Both the position numbers and the translations under genes were made by a program. Below the pieces are notes generated by a model. It worked only from the letters and a program-made list of their open reading frames with translations, was not told the origin of the DNA and did no database searches. From Saxidomus purpurata (lineage: Eukaryota; Mollusca; Bivalvia; Venerida; Veneridae), in assembly GCA_022818135.1 (NCBI GenBank), contig JAFMSR010000015.1:1-64000 (forward strand): a DNA stretch of 64,000 nucleotides, in the 5' to 3' direction. Each line of letters opens with the position of its first letter. The first letter of the stretch is position 1. Of this stretch, positions 58,325-64,000 are shown in pieces.

Positions 58325-59484
58325 TCATTGCATACAAATACAATTTCTGGTACTGACACTGTCATTTAGAACAGATGTGTTTCTAAAATCATGGCAGTAG
58401 TTTGAGGTTCCTTTGCAGAACTTTGGCTGGTTATGAAAGGTACAGAATATCCACAACTCCATGAACTCTCCTACTCTTTTCAAGACTGCTGTAAAGTAGA
58501 AGCAATATCTTGTAAGCATTGTTCCCATCACACCTGAAAAAAAAACGTTTTTTTTAAATGAATGCCATATTGGCACTTTCTGGTTTTATATATGACATAC
58601 TTTTAATATATGACTTTAATTTAATGCACTTGGGACATTTACAGAATATTCCAAACTCCAAAAGTTAACAAAAATGTAAGCCTGGCTTTACTTTTAGTAA
58701 TTATATATAAAACATCAAATTCAGAGTAGAGTTGTGTAACTTTTACTCCCTGTCAACTCAGTAAGCTTGACATATGGTACTTTACTGATGTAATATTTAG
58801 TTAAAATGCAAATAATGATAAATAATTATTTAGATTACCTTCTACAGATCAGGTTGAAGAAACTTCTGTGTGTCTAGCTTCCATGTGGCTTTAAATCTGT
58901 ACTGCAGATCTAGGTATTGCACATGCATGCTGTTCATGGCCCTTTACATGTCAAATGACAGTTTTTCATTTTTTCCTGTAAAAAATGTCCATATGCAGTT
59001 ACAGTTTGTCCTGGAAATGATCATGAATAATGGATGAAAGATGTTACATCTCTTTGTTTATCTCCTAAATTTCAACATTGTACATCTTTTTTTCAATCAA
59101 AAAATAGAAAAGGGATCCTGCAACCATGCCATTTTATAATAAACAGTTTATGAACCTTTATTATTTTGACATTTTTAAAATAAATTATGAAACTACCTTG
59201 TAAATATACAGACTGAAAACAAATAATATGAACAAGCAATATCTGAGTGCAATCAGTTTTTGTTGGTCTACATACTTGAGATATGTAAGTACCATAGTAC
59301 AATAGATGAAAACATCTACTTAGAGAAAAGTGAAATGTTACATTTTTTTTGTAAATACTGCAGTACATCTTGGAATGTTTACAAAATAGAACATTGTCAC
59401 ATCCATTTTCTTGAAATATGTACAATTTATGCAGAAATATCTCTTACCTTGTGTCACATCATGCAATTTAATACACTGGAACAT
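58325..59484 (-). CDS. Predicted 81-residue Cys-rich protein, two coding exons
   Basis: Joins 59484-59448 and 58533-58325 (TGA at 58327-58325). The exon 3/4 junction keeps phase exactly: exon 3 ends with one base (CAA G) and exon 4 supplies GT to make a glycine codon. The first ATG after the upstream stop has A at -3 (AGGATGT). The product begins MFQCIKLHDVTQG and contains TRYCFYFTAVLKRVGEFMEL, LWIFCTFHNQPKFCKG and NCICMQ at its end, with seven cysteines and no obvious signal peptide. I recognise no family. Translation is uncertain; the alternative is a non-coding spliced RNA. Confidence 0.4.
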
Positions 59485-60850
59485 CCTTGGAGTCTTAGGG
59501 AGGGTCAGCCTGTAAGTTAATTGATACAGAAAAATCAAACAGTGTAATATAATGTTTGCATGTACATGCTTTTGTGTAAATGACACTAGGTTAATTACAT
59601 ACAATATTAAGTCAGTGAACATTCAGTATTTGACAATTGATTAGATCATTATGATTCATCATTATAATCATCACTTGAATTGAACTTATTATACACATAC
59701 AGAATACAGTTTCTAATGCATACCTTGGGCTGGGTATGGTAAATTATCTGCTTGGCATAATCAAAACAATACTAGAGCATAACATCCTGGCTGCATTGAG
59801 CTTGCACTGAAAATAAAGTGTAATAATATGCTGATTATCTCAAAGAAAACAGTTTAAACTTTGAAAACACAGAAGATATGAAGCACATAAATGTTTAAAT
59901 TTTGCACTTGGAACTATTACTCATGTCACATTATCTTTGATTTTAATATATCTACATGTACAGTAGATACAGTATACATTTTCTATGCCATAGACATGCT
60001 TTTTGTCAGCAGTTTGTACACTATCCATAATGCTTGTAGAAGCAGTCAAACAGAACGTCATGTATGAAACATTAAAGATACAGTGACTACTCATATCCAA
60101 AAAATTGAATAAATTGTTTTTCCAACACACACATCTGAAATGCACATGATTCAATGTATTTATAATAAAAATCTTGCACTAACTTGACCTCTTGTCAGGA
60201 AATAATTCAGTTATCAGGGATTATAGATCTATGAAAAAAGTCATGCCTGCATCAGGAACTGAGCCTGGATTTTTCAGAATTTTCAAACAATGCCACAATT
60301 CACTACACCCTTCCCCCACCCACCCCCAGTCAGTTTTCAAGATACAAAATTCATTTATTTTAAAACACATTATGTACTCAGTCTGGTGGAGCTCTTTAAA
60401 TAAAAATGTGAATTCTTGCTGCACTTGACTGAAACCACCATTAGATAGTATGCAGCTTGTATGATTTGTTTGTAAACAGACTAACTCAGAACTAACTTCT
60501 ACTTTCGGTTTGAAATTTTCTGCAAATTGTATGGGTTGTATGTGCATACTGACCAACACACTAGTGCACAAACTTGAACACAGAAACAAGAACTCACCTT
60601 GTGAAATTTCATTCCCGATTGAGCCGAACAGATGAAGAAATAATCCAAAACCATCACAAAATATTTCACTTATTTGACGTATGCAGTCACTTGGCGGATA
60701 TCGATTTATTATCGGCCTTTATTTCTAAATTTAGAAGCAAAACATGTCTTCACAAGCCTAAATTGGATAGTCTAAAATATATTAGACATGAAGAGCAACT
60801 TTTATGTAAAACATTATAGTATTTCAGCTCATATAAAAGAAAAAACAGTG
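58325..60850 (-). other. Four-exon spliced transcription unit (predicted), minus strand
   Basis: Three introns with good consensus. Exon 1 ends at 60598 (CACAAG|GTGAGT). Exon 2 is 59724-59806 (TTTTCAG|TGC … CCCAAG|GTATGC, 83 nt). Exon 3 is 59448-59509 (TTACAG|GCTGACC … ACACAAG|GTAAGA, 62 nt). Exon 4 starts at 58533 (TTTTTCAG|GTGTGATGG). Introns are 791, 214 and 914 bp. The start of exon 1 is not defined; a TGACGTCA (CRE-like) site lies at 60900-60907. A possible poly(A) signal AATAAA is at 57792-57797 on the minus strand. Exon 2 has stops in all frames, so it would be 5' UTR or the unit is a long non-coding RNA. Confidence 0.6.
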
Positions 60851-61156
60851 TTTAAATACATGTAGACGATCTTTTCAAGCGTTTCACCGATTATGATTAT
60901 GACGTCATTTGGACGAAAAGTTGCTTGGCGCTTCACCTTAAAAAAAGGATTAACACAAAACACAACAACGTAAATGCATGGGAAACAATTTATTTTTATA
61001 ACAAACATATATAAAATGTTTATGTCATGTTAAAAATGTAAATAATTTATTGACTAAATGTTCACGATATTACGACATCGACATGATTTCAAGAGTTACC
61101 TCCCGTTATTCAGACTGGCTTACGGCCTAAATCCTCAGTTCAGTACATCCTTAATG

Positions 61157-61369
61157 ATATGATACAAGATATGATATTTTGTGCCTCGGTCCCCCTCTCA
61201 ATACAGCAAGGAAGTTGCATCACTATAACTGGTGTGCTTGTGACAAGTTATTAGCTGTTCTGTTTCAAAATTTGCGGATAGCCCTTATGTAAACCTAACT
61301 TGTTTAATATCATTTGACTAATTATTATTGCACTTTACGTATTTGCTTAGTTAGCCGCCGTTCATACGT
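61157..61369. other. Short unique stretch
   Basis: Begins with GATATGATACAAGATATGAT just outside the inverted repeat. Nothing recognised. Confidence 0.4.
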
Positions 61370-61374
61370 CAAAT

Positions 61375-61670
61375 TCAGTTTGTTCCCCATGCGTAACATG
61401 TTTCCCTATCGTCTGTAAACACTAGGTATGCACCCAGTATCTCCTGTCCTAGCGAGAATCGGTGACGACCTAAGGGCTCTGTTCTGAACATTATATGTTG
61501 GTAATTCTTGAACCCCCAAATAGACGAACAGTAGTCAAGAATCGGTACATCACATGAATTACACAGTTTTTCGTAGCATTTCAGAGTATGTATTTCGGCT
61601 ATTGCAAGATCATTGGCGAAAACGGAAAATAATGGCAGCGATAAATTACAACCCTCTTTCACGCCTGTGA
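61375..61670 (-). pseudogene. Non-LTR retrotransposon reverse transcriptase fragment
   Basis: The minus strand encodes KEGCNLSLPLFSVFANDLA (the RT stretch just before the catalytic box), then directly IHTLKCYEKLCNSCDVPILD and YCSSIWGFKNYQHI (RT thumb/linker region). A shift to another frame gives QNRALRSS near 61480. The YADD catalytic box that normally lies between the first two parts is missing, so there is an internal deletion. It is a dead fragment, possibly from the same broad LINE group as 30591-31463, since PILDY…SIWG and QNRA motifs normally precede the LRIITG region seen there. Confidence 0.8.
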
Positions 61671-62548
61671 CAGTTAAACCAGTCTGTATGTTTTGTCATT
61701 AATGCGAATACAGGAGATGTAACTTGCGTATATGTTTCAATTTCGATAAAGCACTCCAAGTCATAGATTATTTCGATTCTTAGAAGCCAATATTTTGAAA
61801 ACTATCGTAACTACTACGGACCTTTTTTCAGTTCGGTGGTAATGTGTAAAACAGCATAAATAGTAGCTGTTGGAATTCACTCCCCTATTCGGGCGACCAT
61901 TCAAGATATCAAACATAAGTATATTATACAAACTTATTTTATTTTAATCATCTAATACATAAAATATAAAAAGAAATACCTGACTGACATTATGCAGAAG
62001 ACGTCAGATTCAGAACCTAACATAGCAGCCAATCGATTTAAATGCGTACCGTTAATTTGAACTGTACAACGTTTTAACGTGAAGTAATGACGTCAGTGTG
62101 ATGACGAAACGTTTTCATTCATAGTTTTGTCTCCCGGAATCAAAACATTGTGTGACAGTTAATCCTGAATTTCTTGGCCTTTTTTAAAAAAAAACAAGGT
62201 GAGGGTATTCTAAGGCTTACTTGACGCAATCAAAAATAATATTTAGGTTCTTAAACAAATCTTTTTCATGCGACTGATGTATTAATACTGGTATTATTTC
62301 TATTTCTATATTTTATTTTTGCGCGGGAGTAAATTAGAAAAGTCGGAAGGAGCTACTTCCATGTCCGAAACTCCGCCTACTTTTCCGAGTGCTTTAATCA
62401 TATTAATGCACTCGAATTGACTATAGAAATATACCGTAGGCATATTAGAATTCTTAATTAAGATACAGTTTTCAAATCTTGTAAAATGGCATAATTTTTC
62501 ATGTTATTCAATTTGATAACTAAAAAAGAAAACATAACGAAAAAAAAG
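61671..62548. other. AT-rich sequence, nothing recognised
   Basis: No gene or RNA. Several TGACGTCA-like sites (62090-62110) occur. Confidence 0.45.
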
Positions 62549-62622
62549 TTCGGCTCCTTCGGGAATTGAACTCAGGACCTCTTGATCTCAAAGCAGACGC
62601 TCTAACCACTGCGCCACAGTAC
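62549..62622 (-). mobile_element. tRNA-like sequence followed by a T run
   Basis: On the minus strand TGTGGCGCAGTGGTTAGAGC is an excellent A box and GAGTTCAATTCCC a good B box. It ends GAAGGAGCCGAACTTTTTTTT, an oligo-T stop for RNA polymerase III. The acceptor ends do not pair, so it is a SINE head or tRNA pseudogene, yet it retains every element needed for Pol III transcription. Confidence 0.65.
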
Positions 62623-62849
62623 AAAATAGGTACAACTATAAAATCCAAAGTATTCCAAATGGTCATTAAACAGGAAGTACTCATTACACATCCACTAGTA
62701 AACCTATAAATATTCCAAAATGAAGCGTTTATTCAGCTCTAAAATAAGGCCTGACAGAAATAAATCAGTATATTGTATGTACGTGCACTATGCACTGTGC
62801 CATTATTTGTAAGAGTGCATTCAATTGGCCCAAAATTACACATGACGTT
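62623..62849. other. Short unique stretch
   Basis: Nothing recognised. Confidence 0.4.
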
Positions 62850-63240
62850 AATAACGTCGTTTTTATTGGGTCGTTACTACTTGATTATACGATGACGTCT
62901 ATGAAATAACGTCGCACAACGCGTATTTCGCGCTATAATATAGGAATAACTGTTTTGTAATTTTGATATTTGCGACCGTATATACGGTTTTTAATGGTTG
63001 CAAATATTTTTAACGGCGACGGCGTCAGCCGGAGCTGTTAAAACTGTTTGCGACTATTAAAACCGTATATACTGTCGCAAATGTCAAAATCACTAAAAAG
63101 TTAACCCTTTTCTAACGCACAATGTGTCAAAATGCGATAATTAAAACGCCGTTCGAATTTTGCGACTATATATACGATATTTAATAGTCGCAAATTTAAA
63201 CGACGTCACCAATCAGAAACGACGTTACATCGGTACTGCG
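62850..63240 (-). mobile_element. GCGAC hairpin element, copy 2 (inverted)
   Basis: The core 62957-63090 is an imperfect palindrome: TTTGCGACCGTATATACGGT … ACCGTATATACTGTCGCAAA around AACGGCGACGGCGTCAGCCG. Flanks match copy 1 in inverse: AACTGTTTTGTAATTTTGAT (62949) and GCGATAATTAAAACGCCGTT (63133), then CACCAATCAGAAACGACGTT (63208). A second internal inverted pair TTTGCGACTATATATACG / TTTAATAGTCGCAAA lies at 63158-63195. Confidence 0.8.
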
Positions 63241-63337
63241 TTAGAAATAGTTTTTCTTCAATGTTATGCTTAATTAAATGTCATTTCAATTCAGTTAATT
63301 AGCGCAGACAAGTGTCAACACGTATATAATAAAAGGT

Positions 63338-63449
63338 TTATTAGTATAGTAATGTGATCCATGAGCCGGATAGGTTCTCATCGCGGTCGGATCTAGGACG
63401 CACGACTCGAGCAAATCAGGCATTCTGGATCACATTACTATACTAATAA
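63338..63449. repeat. Perfect 24-bp inverted repeat with GC-rich loop
   Basis: TTATTAGTATAGTAATGTGA-TCCA at 63338-63361 is the exact inverse of 63426-63449. The 64-base loop is GC-rich (CATCGCGGTCGGATCTAGGA) in an AT-rich setting. It would form a stable hairpin. No target duplication is visible. Confidence 0.93.
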
Positions 63450-64000
63450 CCCTATTTTATTAAATGTGTCTCGATCTATGTAGTCAAAAGAACATTTAGA
63501 TCAATGTAAGCAGTGAACACTTATTTGTAATTTCGTATAATTCTATTTATAGTGAATGACCGTTGTTTGTTGAAGCCGTTTTGCTCATTGGCAAGAATGT
63601 CGTTATTCTCCAAATAACTCATGATTTGTTGAGGAAGGACGTATACAACTTGCTGATACAAGAAGGTAAACTAATTCCGCTGTAATGCATAGGGACACGT
63701 TTGTCGGAAGTTTGGTCTTATAATTGCCCTTCGTCAAATACAGTTGGAATAATACTGCTGTCTAAAAAAAGCTGGAGCAGTCGTTGGAATGTTATTATCG
63801 CGATATTTTTCAGTACATCATATTCCGTAAGCAGTTTCTATCGCTTCTTCAATACTTCTAATAATAATTGCGATTGCCTGTCTAGACGTATCGCTGTTCA
63901 TTAAGTTCTCCATTATAACGGACTTTGCTGGGGGTAGTATTATTGCTATATTCAGACACGTTCCTCGAATCAAACTCAAGCATATTAGGGGCACCACTTT
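63450..64000. other. AT-rich sequence, nothing recognised
   Basis: No gene, RNA or repeat recognised to the end of the window. Confidence 0.5.

Larger units (their letters stand above)
57203..61156 (-). mobile_element. 3.95-kb unit bounded by perfect 22-bp inverted repeats
   Basis: CATTAAGGATGTACTGAACT-GA at 57203-57224 is the exact inverse of 61135-61156. If the true ends are GGATGTACTGAACTGA, both are flanked by TTAA (57205-57208 and 61151-61154), the target duplication of piggyBac-type elements; the extra CA/TG outside could be chance. The interior has no recognisable transposase but does contain a spliced transcription unit on the minus strand (next entries). It may be a large non-autonomous element, an unrecognised autonomous one, or a transposon that captured a gene. 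Confidence 0.7.

Noticed and set aside
60221..60589. A 122-codon minus-strand gene
   Set aside because: It lies inside predicted intron 1 of the spliced unit and has no family resemblance.

Overview
The window looks like nuclear DNA from an animal, most likely a bivalve mollusc or another marine lophotrochozoan. This is inferred from the AT-rich background, GT-AG spliced structure, tRNA-derived SINEs, Tc1/mariner, Penelope-like and non-LTR retroelements, and GTCCGTCC-headed repeats of the kind common in bivalve assemblies. I recognise no conserved host protein-coding gene. The content is mobile DNA, decayed mobile DNA and satellite arrays in AT-rich sequence with no visible function. Two 500-base N runs (19002-19501, 42507-43006) are assembly gaps.

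Layout. 0-5 kb: a 28-bp minisatellite (43-983) and two copies of a 467-bp terminal-inverted-repeat (TIR) element. 6-13.8 kb: an element with palindromic GAATACAGCTCC clusters, a 38-bp tandem repeat, a TIR element, a hairpin-forming GCGAC element, and a 2.4-kb long-TIR element whose interior is a tandem array of tRNA-promoter-like units. 15-17 kb: two SINEs. 19.6-21.2 kb: a 146/156-bp satellite. 22.2-23.8 kb: a full-length Tc1-like transposon with a broken DD34E transposase. 24.7-27.1 kb: a 1.1-kb TIR element and a 0.46-kb tandem duplication. 29-31.5 kb: a dispersed repeat, a tRNA-like sequence and a decayed non-LTR retrotransposon with RNase H. 34-37.4 kb: ancient degenerate tandem repeats. 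40.8 kb: a SINE with clean target-site duplications. 44-45.6 kb and 54-56.9 kb: two arrays of one 45-bp minisatellite in opposite orientation, sharing a flank. 46.4-49.2 kb: a MULE-like element with a 9-bp target duplication, then a 5'-truncated Penelope-like element (RT plus GIY-YIG endonuclease) followed by a hammerhead ribozyme motif. 51.6-53.5 kb: a second, inverted copy of the GAATACAGCTCC element inside another foldback repeat, then three tRNA-like SINE units. 57.2-61.2 kb: a 3.95-kb unit bounded by perfect 22-bp inverted repeats and containing a four-exon minus-strand spliced transcription unit of unknown function. 61.4-64 kb: a reverse-transcriptase fragment, a tRNA-like sequence, a second GCGAC hairpin element and a perfect 24-bp inverted repeat.

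The best candidates for undescribed biology are the TIR-bounded spliced unit at 57.2-61.2 kb, the clustered-palindrome element family at 6.4 and 51.6 kb, the long-TIR element carrying a Pol III-like tandem array at 11.3-13.8 kb, and the hammerhead motif downstream of the Penelope ORF. Long open frames over the satellites are artefacts of stop-free repeat units and are not called as genes.
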